From: Mesorhizobium sp. Root102
GTDB taxonomy: Bacteria; Pseudomonadota; Alphaproteobacteria; Rhizobiales; Rhizobiaceae
Reading direction: 5' to 3'
DNA length: 64,000 bases
NCBI RefSeq assembly: GCF_001425625.1
Contig: NZ_LMCP01000044.1
Coordinates: 1 to 64,000, forward strand
The translations under genes and the position numbers were made by a program. Shown here in pieces: positions 1-8,003 of this stretch (positions are counted from its first letter, which is position 1; every line of letters starts with the position of its first letter). The notes under the pieces were generated by a model. It was given only the letters and a program-made list of their open reading frames with translations, had not been told where the DNA came from and searched no databases.

Positions 1-99
1 TAATCCCCGCTGAAAAAACGCAGGGTAAGGGTCAAACATGGGTCAATTCTCGATGGAAATATCCTGGGTTGCCGGGTCAGTTCTCAGTGGCAATCAACA
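1..99. mobile_element. End of an IS21-family insertion sequence (rest lies left of the window)
   Basis: Two imperfect copies of a motif of the form GGGTCAnTTCTC..TGGnAAT lie at 40-60 and 74-94, and the outer edge ends in CA at 98-99, so read inward from the edge it begins TGTTGATTGCC. Stacked terminal repeats and TG...CA ends are typical of istA/istB (IS21) elements in rhizobia. No transposase lies inside the window, so the family call rests on the terminus alone. The edge at 99 interrupts the small leftward ORF at 94-198. Confidence 0.6.
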
Positions 100-198
100 C
101 TTCACGGTCTCAAGCGGGCTGTCGTACCGGGCGATGAGCTTCTCCGCCTCAGAATGCAACTCGGCCTTGGCTGCCGCGTCCAGATGCATGATGCTCAT
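94..198 (-). pseudogene. Small ORF truncated by the IS21-type end
   Basis: A 34-codon ORF starts at ATG 198 behind GGAGCGACC, a fair ribosome-binding site. It encodes a charged helical peptide (MSIMHLDAAAKAELHSEAEK near its start). Its last host-derived codons end at about 100; the final Cys and stop codon come from the IS terminus TGTTGA. The natural C-terminus is therefore probably lost. It lies 11 bp downstream of the 59-residue ORF at 210-389 on the same strand, so the two likely formed one operon. No function recognised. Confidence 0.45.
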
Positions 199-209
199 TG
201 CGGTCGCTC

Positions 210-389
210 CTATCGTGTCGCGGGGCGTGGTGCAGTGAGCGTGTCAAGGCGGTCCTGAAGGCCACCGTTGAGAACAATCATTTCCTTGAGCGCCTTCATT
301 ACGTTGCCCTTGTGTACGGCAACGAACTTGTCGGCGACCGCTTGAAGAGCTGCCTCCTGGCGGCTGTCGAGTGTCACAATGTTGGCCAT
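210..389 (-). CDS. Small hypothetical protein behind a LexA-type box
   Basis: A 59-residue ORF starts at ATG 389 and ends in TAG. The predicted peptide is mostly helical and amphipathic (MANIVTLDSRQEAALQAVAD near its start), with no cysteines or membrane segment. The ribosome-binding site is weak. A perfect GTTC-N7-GTTC element sits 34 bp upstream (423-437), so SOS induction is plausible. The truncated ORF 94-198 follows in the same direction. It may be a remnant of a phage or plasmid module. No family recognised. Confidence 0.45.
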   Translation of the reverse strand: MANIVTLDSRQEAALQAVADKFVAVHKGNVMKALKEMIVLNGGLQDRLDTLTAPRPATR

Positions 390-422
390 AGCGATTGATC
401 CAAACGCTCAGATATCCACAGT

Positions 423-437
423 GAACAAAAAGAGAAC
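423..437 (-). promoter_or_regulatory. Candidate LexA (SOS) box
   Basis: On the minus strand this reads GTTC, seven bases (TCTTTTT), GTTC, an exact match to the direct-repeat LexA site of alphaproteobacteria (GTTC-N7-GTTC). It lies upstream of the leftward ORF 210-389 and also 54 bp before the rightward ORF at 491, so either could be its target. Confidence 0.6.
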
Positions 438-490
438 ATAAATGTCAAGAGCGGATTGACCCCGAGAGGAATGAGTTCCTATTTTGGGTC

Positions 491-811
491 ATGCCTGACA
501 CTGGTGGAAGACGAAAGCGCGGCGGCGCATGGAGGCTCAGCAATGCCCATGAGATTGGGCAGTTGGTGCTAGTCCGTTGCGGGCTGTGCAACGTCAAGCG
601 TTGGTATCTGCCGGATGACCTCAGGGAAATCTTAGGCGATATCGAGGCTGAGCTGGTCGGGAGCAGAATGAGTTGCAAACGGTGCGGCAAGAACGAGTTC
701 ATGCACGCCGAGACGCAAAACCCATCGGCACGAGAGCGGCATGGCATTCGAGTCAGGCGGCTCGCTGAAATCAGGACGGTGCGGCGCGTCGTTTGGCGGG
801 ATGAGGATTGA
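491..811 (+). CDS. Small CxxC...CxxC zinc-ribbon-like protein
   Basis: This 106-residue protein has two CxxC pairs (C30/C33 and C62/C65) separated by a segment containing YLPDDLREILGD, which suggests a zinc ribbon. It resembles small hypothetical proteins of rhizobia that pair a cysteine knuckle with a 'PxDL...fGd' segment. No enzymatic motif is visible, so nucleic-acid or protein binding is the likely role. The ribosome-binding site is poor. It lies between a LexA-type box and the DUF4145 gene, in the accessory segment. Confidence 0.6.
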   Translation: MPDTGGRRKRGGAWRLSNAHEIGQLVLVRCGLCNVKRWYLPDDLREILGDIEAELVGSRMSCKRCGKNEFMHAETQNPSARERHGIRVRRLAEIRTVRRVVWRDED

Positions 812-938
812 GGGACGCTCTGAGTCAAAAGCAGTCATCCCCATGACGTCGTAGCTCACTAACGGCACACGACATCTGAAGCGAAATACGATACCCAACG
901 CGAAGCAACGATTGGCGTTAGCTGTCCGTGGGGTTGCC

Positions 939-1688
939 GTGGCAAACGTTCGCAATTTTTGGGACGAATATTTCATGCAAGAGCATCTGCCGCCCTGGCA
1001 GTGCCCGAAGTGCGGTCGCGGAAACCTCGCGCTTGACAAAGAAAGCTTGAGGATCGGCTATTCGGCCGATGTGATCGCCGCACGTGACGATCCCGACTGG
1101 GAACCAGAATGGGATAGGGGCAGGTTTTCCTGCTTGCTCGTTTGTGATCAGCCAAAGTGTGGCGATATCGTTTCGATGATAGGCGAAACGGTGGCAAATG
1201 AGTTCCGTTCGGACGACGATAGCGAACAGTTTATCTTCGAGTCTCTAGTTCCCAAAAGCATGATACCAGGCGCGCCTTTGATGAACATTCCACCGGCGAC
1301 GCCGAGCGCGGCCCAAAATGCCATCAAGCAGTCTTTCAGCGCTTTCTGGGGAGACCGTGGTTCCGCCGCCAACCGGCTACGGATCAGCGTCGAACGCATT
1401 TTGGACAGCGAGGGCATCCCGGCTAAGACAGACAAGGGAGCCTTCATTACTCTTGCCGCTCGAATAGACCTCTTCGGTGAGAAATCTCCGGAATACAAAG
1501 ACACGCTTACCGCACTGAGGGAGGTCGGCAATCTCGGCAGCCATGACGGCGACGTTACTCGCGAAGCGCTCCTGGACACCTATGAGGTTTATGAAGACTG
1601 GTTGAAAAACTATGTTGGCAAACACGGCGAAAAGATGAAGGGGCTTGTCAAGAAATTGACTGACACTAAGGGAAAATACACGGTCTGA
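939..1688 (+). CDS. Zinc-ribbon plus DUF4145 domain protein
   Basis: From GTG 939 the protein has 249 residues; the frame stays open upstream to TTG 912, but 939 has GGGGTT just before it. The N-terminus has a CPKC pair (C22, C25) and a second pair at C69/C74, consistent with a zinc ribbon. The C-terminal half has a DUF4145-like helical pattern: an AANRLRISVERILD segment and a conserved 'LREVGNLGSHDGDVT' segment. DUF4145 proteins belong near the HEPN superfamily and often lie beside restriction and other defence genes. The gene converges on the CBASS CD-NTase with only 10 bp between stop codons. Its role is unknown; nuclease, RNA-binding or sensor functions are possible. Confidence 0.65.
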   Translation: MANVRNFWDEYFMQEHLPPWQCPKCGRGNLALDKESLRIGYSADVIAARDDPDWEPEWDRGRFSCLLVCDQPKCGDIVSMIGETVANEFRSDDDSEQFIFESLVPKSMIPGAPLMNIPPATPSAAQNAIKQSFSAFWGDRGSAANRLRISVERILDSEGIPAKTDKGAFITLAARIDLFGEKSPEYKDTLTALREVGNLGSHDGDVTREALLDTYEVYEDWLKNYVGKHGEKMKGLVKKLTDTKGKYTV

Positions 1689-1698
1689 CAGCGTGCGC

Positions 1699-2574
1699 TC
1701 AGTTAGCTTTCCAAAAAGAGTCTACCGCGTTCATGTATGCGGTGAAACTTGCATTGGACCAATTTACGTCGGAATTATCCCGCACGAGATAATGGATGCC
1801 GTTGGCGCACATCATTTGGTCACGGATGGCAGCCCGCAAATAGGTCATTGAGTGTTCATAGGTGTCTTGGAACCTCTGGGCGAAGCAGATGTTCGGCGCG
1901 TTTGATAGGAGCCCTTCAAGATAATAGGATGGTGCTACCCCTTCGGCCAAATAGTGGTCAGAGATCATCTTATTGCGCATATTCTTTAGTACGCGAACCA
2001 TCGGCTTAAATCGATTGCTTGTGGCCTGGTGCTTGCTCGTGCAATTGTCCGAGTGTTGGTGCGGGTAGTTGATTATGCGACGACCAGAACTGGTTTCAAA
2101 GACGATGCCCTCCCTGTACCCGGTGCGTGAATAATATGTTCGATGCTCGGCGGCGACGAGTACGTCCGCATCCCGGCGATAGTTGTTGCCGGGAATGTAG
2201 ATCGCCTTGCTACCGCCGGTTACGCCATTCCCGAACTGTTGTGTCAGCCAACTCGCAACGTCCCGTTTGAAATCTGACAACTCGTAGGTCGCGGGGACAA
2301 ATACGCGCTCCAGTTCGACTCTATCGTTCGGCGAGAGGTCGCCTTTATCGTGGTAGTAGGTTGATGTCAGGCAAATGACTACATCGACGTCGCTATCGGA
2401 GTAAATGTTCGTCGCATTGCCATACGATCCCTGAAGGAAAATATTGAAGCTCTTCTGATGGTATGGTGACCGGGTATCGTTGAGTACATTTCGTACCGCC
2501 TGATAAGTCTCTGCCGATTGCGTCACAGAGCCCTGGGTCGACCAGGTATTTAACTGCTGCTCAGAAATTGCCAT
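1699..2574 (-). CDS. CBASS CD-NTase (cGAS/DncV-like nucleotidyltransferase)
   Basis: This 291-residue enzyme of the SMODS/CD-NTase class should make a cyclic oligonucleotide signal on phage infection. Visible motifs are the nucleotidyltransferase signature GS (49-50) followed by DSDVDVVI with D62 and D64 as metal ligands, and a third acidic site in RRDADVLVA (D135/D137). It has no transmembrane segment. An upstream GTG at 2592 would overlap the phospholipase stop by 4 bp, but ATG 2574 has GGGGGC upstream and is preferred. It is the second gene of a leftward operon with the patatin effector. No Cap2/Cap3 (E1/E2, JAB) or HORMA/TRIP13 genes are nearby, so this looks like a minimal type I CBASS. 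The nucleotide product cannot be read from sequence alone. Confidence 0.85.
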   Translation of the reverse strand: MAISEQQLNTWSTQGSVTQSAETYQAVRNVLNDTRSPYHQKSFNIFLQGSYGNATNIYSDSDVDVVICLTSTYYHDKGDLSPNDRVELERVFVPATYELSDFKRDVASWLTQQFGNGVTGGSKAIYIPGNNYRRDADVLVAAEHRTYYSRTGYREGIVFETSSGRRIINYPHQHSDNCTSKHQATSNRFKPMVRVLKNMRNKMISDHYLAEGVAPSYYLEGLLSNAPNICFAQRFQDTYEHSMTYLRAAIRDQMMCANGIHYLVRDNSDVNWSNASFTAYMNAVDSFWKAN

Positions 2575-2588
2575 AGTGCCCCCAAATA

Positions 2589-3530
2589 TCACATCAACAA
2601 AGCCGTTATACTGCTCTCGTAGTCTGCAAATGAATCTCTCCCGCGTTGTCTGAGAATGTTTAACTTCCTCAGATCGTGTTCCAAAAGGTCTGTTGCCATC
2701 TCTGGTTGCGCGAACGTGTTGTTGACCCTAACTGTCCTGATGTCGCCAAATAGCACCTTGCGAAGCTGCTCCATCGACTGCGTGTTAATCTCCAACGTCT
2801 TTTGGAGGAGGCGAACTGACGGGAGTTTACCTAAGCACCACGTCAGGCCCAGCGGGAAGGCTTTGGGTGTCGGGTAGATCCCAACACCAATGCTCAAGAG
2901 CGCTATGTTACCTCGGTCGATCTTGAACGCCTGAACGGCGTCAGCGACCGCGTACAGCGAAGGATTATTGGCGCAAAAGCCTCCATCGCCTAATTCAATA
3001 TCGTCTCCAGCGGCGGTCTTAACGGTCTTCCTTTTGAAGAATGGGTAGGCGGAGCAGGATGCTTGGACAGCCTCAGCCAACGTGCAACCAAAACCCGGCA
3101 CAAATGTCGCAAGACGACCGTGTGCTTGCCCGGCGTCGGCCTTGAAAATCATCGGCGTCTCGTTCACCCAATTGGTGGCTACGATGCCGATGCCGGTTTT
3201 GACGGCATTAAACTTCTGGTCTTTGAAGATGTCGACCGCGAGTTCAGCAAGCTTCGCCGTTTTTTCGCTCGGCAACCAAGGTTTCATAACCGTTGGAACG
3301 TGCATTCGATAAAGCTCGTGGATCTCGTCTACCGACTTTCCGATGGCCAACATGGTCCCGATGATAGAGCCGGTACTGGTGCCATATATAAGGTCAAATT
3401 TGTCGCAAAGCGGCCCTCCAAGCGTGGCCTCAACTTCTTTCAGGACGCCTAGCGTGTAGAAGCCTTTCGCCCCGCCGCCGTCTAGGCTGAGTATTCGGAA
3501 CCGGCTATCTTTAGGAAGCTCTGTGGTCAT
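2589..3530 (-). CDS. capV: CBASS effector, patatin-like phospholipase (CapV-type)
   Basis: This 313-residue protein has the full patatin catalytic set: an oxyanion loop DGGGAKG (residues 17-23), the nucleophile elbow GTSTG with Ser52, and the DGG motif with Asp182, forming a Ser-Asp dyad. In CBASS, CapV phospholipases are switched on by the cyclic nucleotide and degrade the inner membrane, killing the infected cell. The gene directly precedes the CD-NTase, 14 bp apart with the preferred start (or overlapping by 4 bp with the GTG start), so the two are co-translated. A TATAAT-like -10 element (reverse strand, 3590-3595) lies about 60 bp upstream, with no clear -35. Patatins also occur outside CBASS; the operon supports the call. 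Confidence 0.87.
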   Translation of the reverse strand: MTTELPKDSRFRILSLDGGGAKGFYTLGVLKEVEATLGGPLCDKFDLIYGTSTGSIIGTMLAIGKSVDEIHELYRMHVPTVMKPWLPSEKTAKLAELAVDIFKDQKFNAVKTGIGIVATNWVNETPMIFKADAGQAHGRLATFVPGFGCTLAEAVQASCSAYPFFKRKTVKTAAGDDIELGDGGFCANNPSLYAVADAVQAFKIDRGNIALLSIGVGIYPTPKAFPLGLTWCLGKLPSVRLLQKTLEINTQSMEQLRKVLFGDIRTVRVNNTFAQPEMATDLLEHDLRKLNILRQRGRDSFADYESSITALLM

Positions 3531-3697
3531 CTTGACCTGTAAAGCAGGAGTGTTGCCATTGATACCAAACCATTTGGACGAAAGACAGGATTATAACCGC
3601 GGAAACGTCCTCAATCCCCAAATAGTGGAGCTGAGGCTCCTTACTGGAGATTTCACTGGGAACTTCGTTCACTGCATTCGTCCCGCCGGGGCGATCC

Positions 3698-4411
3698 CTA
3701 CAGTAACCGAAGTTGGTCATCTGTGTTTGCGGGCCCCTGCGGAAACTTGATCTGCGTGGCCGGCTTCTCGACAATCACAAGGGCATCGTCCGGTGCCGTA
3801 CGCTGTAGCCGCTTCGCCTCCGACCATGGCGCAGTCAGCCAGGTTTCAGTTTCCTCCTGCGTCTTCAGAACAACCGGCATGGCCTTCTCGTGGATCGGCG
3901 CGATAAGGGCGTTGGGCTTGGTTGTCATGAAGCCATAGAGTTCAAATTCGGCGGGGCCGTCTTTGACCTTGCGGACCCCCTGCCAACGCGTCCACAGGCC
4001 GGCGAAGAAGAACAGCGGTCGATCCTCGTTCAAGGCGAACCAATAATTCCGCTGAATGCCTGTCTCTGGGTCCTTGTCGCCAGGCGTAGGGCTCGGCTCC
4101 GCGAAGCTGGTGACAGGTATTACACAACGATGCTCGACGCCAACGTACTGCTGCCAATGACCGTACTGAGGGTTACGTATGTTGGTGGTGCCATAATCTG
4201 CCTTGCCCTTGACCCGCTCGGCGGGCGTTGGCATTCCCCAGAGCAGCCTAGCAAGCTCTCGTTCTCCATCCGACGCATTGCGGACCACCGGGCCGGGTGT
4301 GTTGGGATAGATGTCGATGGACGGCTCAAGGTTGCCCAAGATGTCCCGCAAGGCGTGGGTCCACTGACGGATGGCCTCCTGCGACGTGGTGATGTTGTAG
4401 AGGTTGCACAT
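3698..4411 (-). CDS. SRAP-domain protein (YedK/HMCES-type abasic-site DNA-protein crosslinker)
   Basis: At 237 residues this is a full-length SRAP protein. It begins MCNLYN, so Cys2 is exposed after Met removal and can form a thiazolidine crosslink with abasic sites in single-stranded DNA. Other family marks are the NIRNP segment, the 'HRCVIPVTSFAEP' segment and the IHEKAMPVVL motif holding the catalytic His. The start is fixed by the need for Cys at position 2. It reads leftward towards the CBASS operon but 167 bp separate them, so it is probably a separate unit. No LexA box was found upstream. Confidence 0.88.
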   Translation of the reverse strand: MCNLYNITTSQEAIRQWTHALRDILGNLEPSIDIYPNTPGPVVRNASDGERELARLLWGMPTPAERVKGKADYGTTNIRNPQYGHWQQYVGVEHRCVIPVTSFAEPSPTPGDKDPETGIQRNYWFALNEDRPLFFFAGLWTRWQGVRKVKDGPAEFELYGFMTTKPNALIAPIHEKAMPVVLKTQEETETWLTAPWSEAKRLQRTAPDDALVIVEKPATQIKFPQGPANTDDQLRLL

Positions 4412-4544
4412 TGTTTCTAAAGCCCGCGCTCGATAACTGAGGTTTCAATGAGTTCTTTGACCCTAAATTGATCCTTCGCAATTGGATCTTGAAATAGTTC
4501 ACTAAGAAGGCTCTTACTTGGTTGGCAGGTCAGGGTAGCCAGTT

Positions 4545-5579
4545 ATGCGTTCAGTTTTGAGAGTTTTGGCTGTTGCGTCAATGATCGCGGCGGCAACATG
4601 GTCGGCTGCGGCCCTGGAGTACAAGCCGGTATCGTCCCCGGGCGAACTCCCGTTTCTTATCGTTTCCGGCGAGTTTGGGATCAATGAACCTTTGAATAGA
4701 TTTAGCAATGCTGTCACCAGCAGCGGGGCTAGGGTGATCGTCTTCGACTCGGCGGGGGGAAGTATCGGAAGCGCGATGCAGCTTGGACGTATGATCCGGG
4801 CAGCGGGGTTGGACACGCTTCAAGTTCGACAGTTGCAGTGCGCGTCGGCCTGTTCGTTGGCTTTCATGGGTGGCGTTCGTCGTGTCGCAGATCCGGGCTC
4901 AATAGGCGTTCATCGCTCATCCTTCGCCCCAGACAGTGGGATGTCCGCCGACGAAGCTGTGGCGAATGTTCAAGCCGTCACTGCCGATATTATGTCTTAT
5001 ATGACCGAGATGGGCGTAGACCCCAAGCTCATGGCCGTAGCATTGAGCTATGACAGGTCCGACATGCGCTATTTGTCCGCCAGTGAAATGACTGAGCTGC
5101 GCGTAACCAACATTACCCCCACTCAGCCGCCGGTAGACACATCGCAGGTCCCGTCAACGCCTAGTCCGCCGCCAGCTGAAGCTAGCGCCAACGAACAGCA
5201 GCTGGAAAGCGCTGCGGTGGCCTTCATCAAGGGGCTCATTGAACGCCACGGCAACAATGCAGAGTTGGCCATCGCTGAGGTTCAAACGTCCTATGCCGCC
5301 ATCGTGGACTACTATGGAAAGCCAACGGAGCTAAGCTCGATTGTCGCCGACAAGAGAAGCTATTTCCAACGATGGCCCGAACGGGGATATAATGTCCACA
5401 GCGAGAGCATTATGGTCACTTGTGCTAACGAGCGATGCATGGTGTCGGGCACGTACGACTGGGTTGTCCGAAGCCTGCCAAGACACAAGCAGGCAAAAGG
5501 CGTGGCGCACTTCAGCTACACAATCGCGATTGGACCGAACCCAAAAATCATCGCTGAGACTAGCAAAGTCATTCGCTGA
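4545..5579 (+). CDS. Secreted ClpP-like (COG3904-type) periplasmic protein
   Basis: The 344-residue protein begins with a signal peptide (residues 1-23, cleavage near SAAA). Residues about 35-190 resemble the ClpP/crotonase fold: DSAGGSIGSAMQLG (68-81), then QCASACSLAFMGG with Ser101 or Ser104 in the position of the nucleophile, and GVHR with His123. A Pro-rich linker (about 195-215) leads to a C-terminal domain with a 'SYFQRWPERGYNV' segment and two cysteines, seen in other rhizobial secreted proteins. It probably acts in the periplasm; proteolytic activity is inferred from the fold only. It stands alone between the SRAP gene and the 5580-5999 gap. Confidence 0.65.
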   Translation: MRSVLRVLAVASMIAAATWSAAALEYKPVSSPGELPFLIVSGEFGINEPLNRFSNAVTSSGARVIVFDSAGGSIGSAMQLGRMIRAAGLDTLQVRQLQCASACSLAFMGGVRRVADPGSIGVHRSSFAPDSGMSADEAVANVQAVTADIMSYMTEMGVDPKLMAVALSYDRSDMRYLSASEMTELRVTNITPTQPPVDTSQVPSTPSPPPAEASANEQQLESAAVAFIKGLIERHGNNAELAIAEVQTSYAAIVDYYGKPTELSSIVADKRSYFQRWPERGYNVHSESIMVTCANERCMVSGTYDWVVRSLPRHKQAKGVAHFSYTIAIGPNPKIIAETSKVIR

Positions 5580-5999
5580 ACCATTTGCCCGTCGCAAGCG
5601 CCTTCAGCATCACCTAAGTTGCCGCTCTTCCTTGCTGCGGCAAAAGTCCAACTGGGCGGCTGGTGCAGGCTGAGCGTCCTCGCATGCTGGGGACCTTCAA
5701 TAGCGCACTTGCTGGTTGCAGCGGTGCTGCAAATGCTATACGTGACTGCTACACAAGCTCGAAACGAACTGAGCGAATATCCAATAAAATCAAGAGCTAG
5801 CGAAGCGGCTATTCGAGTCCTCTTCTGGGCACCATCTTTCCCGACTACCAACGGGATCAAGCAGATTTCTCAACGGAATGCCTCCTCGGGTCAAGCCCGA
5901 GGATGACGACGGTGTGCTGCCGCCAACCAACCTCCCCTTCCGGCCAGGGGCTGAATAAACCGCTTCAAACTCCGCGGCCGCTTCGCTACGCTCAAAACC
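5580..5999. other. Gene-free stretch with a palindromic element
   Basis: No convincing gene was found in these 420 bp; the ORFs present lack family features and ribosome-binding sites. A short palindrome lies at 5884-5902 (CCTCGGG, 5-bp loop, CCCGAGG), followed by GGATGACGA, which matches the edge of the repeat at 35751-35834. The stretch marks the join between the lower-GC accessory segment and high-GC chromosome. Confidence 0.6.
5884..5902. repeat. Short palindromic repeat (same family as 35751-35834)
   Basis: Perfect 7-bp inverted repeat CCTCGGG/CCCGAGG with a 5-base loop, followed by GGATGACGA. The CCTCGGGTC and GGATGACGA words recur in the element at 35751-35834. Confidence 0.6.
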
Positions 6000-7679
6000 A
6001 TGGCTCAACCCACCAATCCGATCTTCGGCGCGCGTCGCGATCAGGCGTTCCCCACCTTGGCGCAGGCGGACATCGATCGCATGCGCCGGTTCGGCGAGGC
6101 CAGCTTCTATGCGGCCGGCGAGAACATCGTCACGGCCGGCGATGTGGCGCCCGGTCTGATTGTCGTGCTGTCCGGCAGCGTGGACATCACCCAGGATGGC
6201 GGGCTTGGCCGGCGCGAAACGATCGCCACGCATGGTCCGGGCAGTTTTGTCGGCGAGCTGGCGCAGCTTTCGGCCCGTCCCTCTCTGGTGAATGCGCAGG
6301 CCGCCGAACCGGTCGAGGCGATCGTCATCGCCTCGCATCGGCTGCGCGACCTGATGGTGCAGGAGGCCAATCTCGGCGAGCGCATCATGCGCGCGCTGAT
6401 CCTGCGCCGTGTCGGGCTGCTGGAAAGCGCCACCAGCGGACCGATCATCGTCGGTCCCGTCGACAATTCCGATGTGTTGCGGCTTCAGGGGTTTCTCGCC
6501 CGCAGCGGCCAGCCGCACCGCGTGCTCGATTCCGACAGCGATCCTTGCGCGAAAACCCTGGTTGAACGCTTCGAGGTCGACCCCCATCATCTGCCGATCG
6601 TGCTGTGTCCAAACGGCAGGCTGCTGATGAATCCCGGCGAAAAGGACCTCGCCCGCTGCATCGGCCTGTTGCGGCCGATCGATGCGGACAAACTATACGA
6701 TGTCGCCATTGTCGGCGCCGGACCGGCAGGGCTGGCGGCCGCCGTCTATGCGGCCTCCGAAGGGTTGTCGACCATCGTGCTGGATTGCCGTGCCTTCGGT
6801 GGACAGGCGGGTGCCTCCTCGCGCATCGAGAACTATCTCGGGTTCCCCACAGGCATTTCCGGCATGGCGCTGATGGCGCGCGCCTACAACCAGGCGCAGA
6901 AATTCGGCGTCGAAATGGTGATACCGGACGAGGCGAAGCTTTTGAGCGCTGCGACCGACGGCGCCCGTTACAGGCTCGATGTCGGCGATGGCGAGACGGT
7001 GCGCACGCGCAGCGTGGTGATCGCCAGCGGCGCGCGCTACCGCCGCCTCGACATCGCCAATCTGGCGCGGTTCGAGGGAACGTCCGTGCATTATTGGGCG
7101 TCGCCCATCGAAAGCCGGCTTTGCGCGGGCCAGGAAGTGGCGCTGGTCGGCGCCGGCAATTCGGCCGGGCAGGCGGCTGTCTATCTGGCCAGCCATGCGC
7201 GCAAAGTGGCGCTGCTGGCGCGCGGCGGCAGCCTCGATGCCAGCATGTCGCGCTATCTGGTCGAGCGCATCAGGGCGCAACCGAACATCGAGGTGCTGAC
7301 CGGGGCCGAAATCATGGCTCTGGAAGGCGACGAGGGCAATCTTGGCACAGTGCGCTGGCGCAACCGCGCCAGCGGCGCGGAAACGACGCGCCCGATCCGC
7401 CATCTCTTCCTGTTCATCGGCGCCGACCCGAACACCGATTGGCTGGCGAACTGCGATGTGGCGCTTGACGCCAAGGGATTCGTGCGCACCGGATCGGACC
7501 TGGGATCGGCGCAGATGGAGACGAGCCGCAGCGGTGTGTTCGCCATCGGCGATGTCCGCGCCGGGTCGGTCAAGCGCGTCGCGGCGGCTGTCGGCGAAGG
7601 CGCCCAGGTGGTCGCGGCATTGCATGCATATCTCGCGCGCGGCAACGCCGACGCGCCTCAAACGGCAGGGAGACCATGA
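6000..7679 (+). CDS. cNMP-binding domain fused to thioredoxin-reductase-like FAD/NAD(P) oxidoreductase
   Basis: The 559-residue protein has three parts. Residues about 20-145 are a cyclic-nucleotide-binding-like beta-roll (GENIVTAGDVAPGL, GSFVGELAQLS). Residues about 160-225 look thioredoxin/glutaredoxin-like. From about 233 comes a two-dinucleotide-domain flavoprotein with FAD motif GAGPAG near 238 and NAD(P)H motif GAGNSAG near 383. The CxxC redox pair of true thioredoxin reductases is missing: that region reads HYWASPIESRLC. Thioredoxin is therefore unlikely to be its direct substrate. It overlaps the UBP zinc-finger gene by 4 bp (ATGA) and is probably co-translated with it. There is no clear ribosome-binding site, so the start is moderately sure. 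Confidence 0.8.
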   Translation: MAQPTNPIFGARRDQAFPTLAQADIDRMRRFGEASFYAAGENIVTAGDVAPGLIVVLSGSVDITQDGGLGRRETIATHGPGSFVGELAQLSARPSLVNAQAAEPVEAIVIASHRLRDLMVQEANLGERIMRALILRRVGLLESATSGPIIVGPVDNSDVLRLQGFLARSGQPHRVLDSDSDPCAKTLVERFEVDPHHLPIVLCPNGRLLMNPGEKDLARCIGLLRPIDADKLYDVAIVGAGPAGLAAAVYAASEGLSTIVLDCRAFGGQAGASSRIENYLGFPTGISGMALMARAYNQAQKFGVEMVIPDEAKLLSAATDGARYRLDVGDGETVRTRSVVIASGARYRRLDIANLARFEGTSVHYWASPIESRLCAGQEVALVGAGNSAGQAAVYLASHARKVALLARGGSLDASMSRYLVERIRAQPNIEVLTGAEIMALEGDEGNLGTVRWRNRASGAETTRPIRHLFLFIGADPNTDWLANCDVALDAKGFVRTGSDLGSAQMETSRSGVFAIGDVRAGSVKRVAAAVGEGAQVVAALHAYLARGNADAPQTAGRP

Positions 7680-7984
7680 TGGATGAATGCAGGCACACGC
7701 GCGACATCAGAAAGGTGACGCCGAGCGCGCTCGGCTGCGAGGAATGCCTGACGAGCGGGTCGCAATGGGTGCATCTGCGGCTGTGCCGCACCTGCGGTCA
7801 TGTCGGCTGCTGCGACGACTCGCCCAACCGCCACGCCACCAAGCATTTTCACGCCACCAAGCATCCGATCATCGAGGGCTACGATCCGCCGGAAGGCTGG
7901 GCATGGTGCTATGTCGACGAGGTGTTTGTCGACCTCGGCGACGACGTGACTCCGCAGAACGGTCCGATCCCGCGCTTTTATTGA
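7676..7984 (+). CDS. UBP-type zinc-finger protein
   Basis: This 102-residue protein is almost entirely a ZnF-UBP domain: C5/H7, C21-x2-C24, C37-x2-C40, C45 and a His-rich stretch (H53, H57, H59, H63) provide the zinc ligands. In eukaryotes this fold binds the ubiquitin C-terminus; in bacteria it is often encoded beside or fused to thioredoxin-reductase-like flavoproteins, as here. It overlaps the preceding gene by 4 bp. Its binding partner is unknown; it may serve the flavoenzyme. A terminator follows at 8004-8033. Confidence 0.85.
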   Translation: MMDECRHTRDIRKVTPSALGCEECLTSGSQWVHLRLCRTCGHVGCCDDSPNRHATKHFHATKHPIIEGYDPPEGWAWCYVDEVFVDLGDDVTPQNGPIPRFY

Positions 7985-8003
7985 GGTCCGCCCTACGGAC
8001 CGG

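Noticed and set aside
4412-4544. LexA box upstream of the SRAP gene
   Set aside because: GTTC words occur but none has the GTTC-N7-GTTC spacing.
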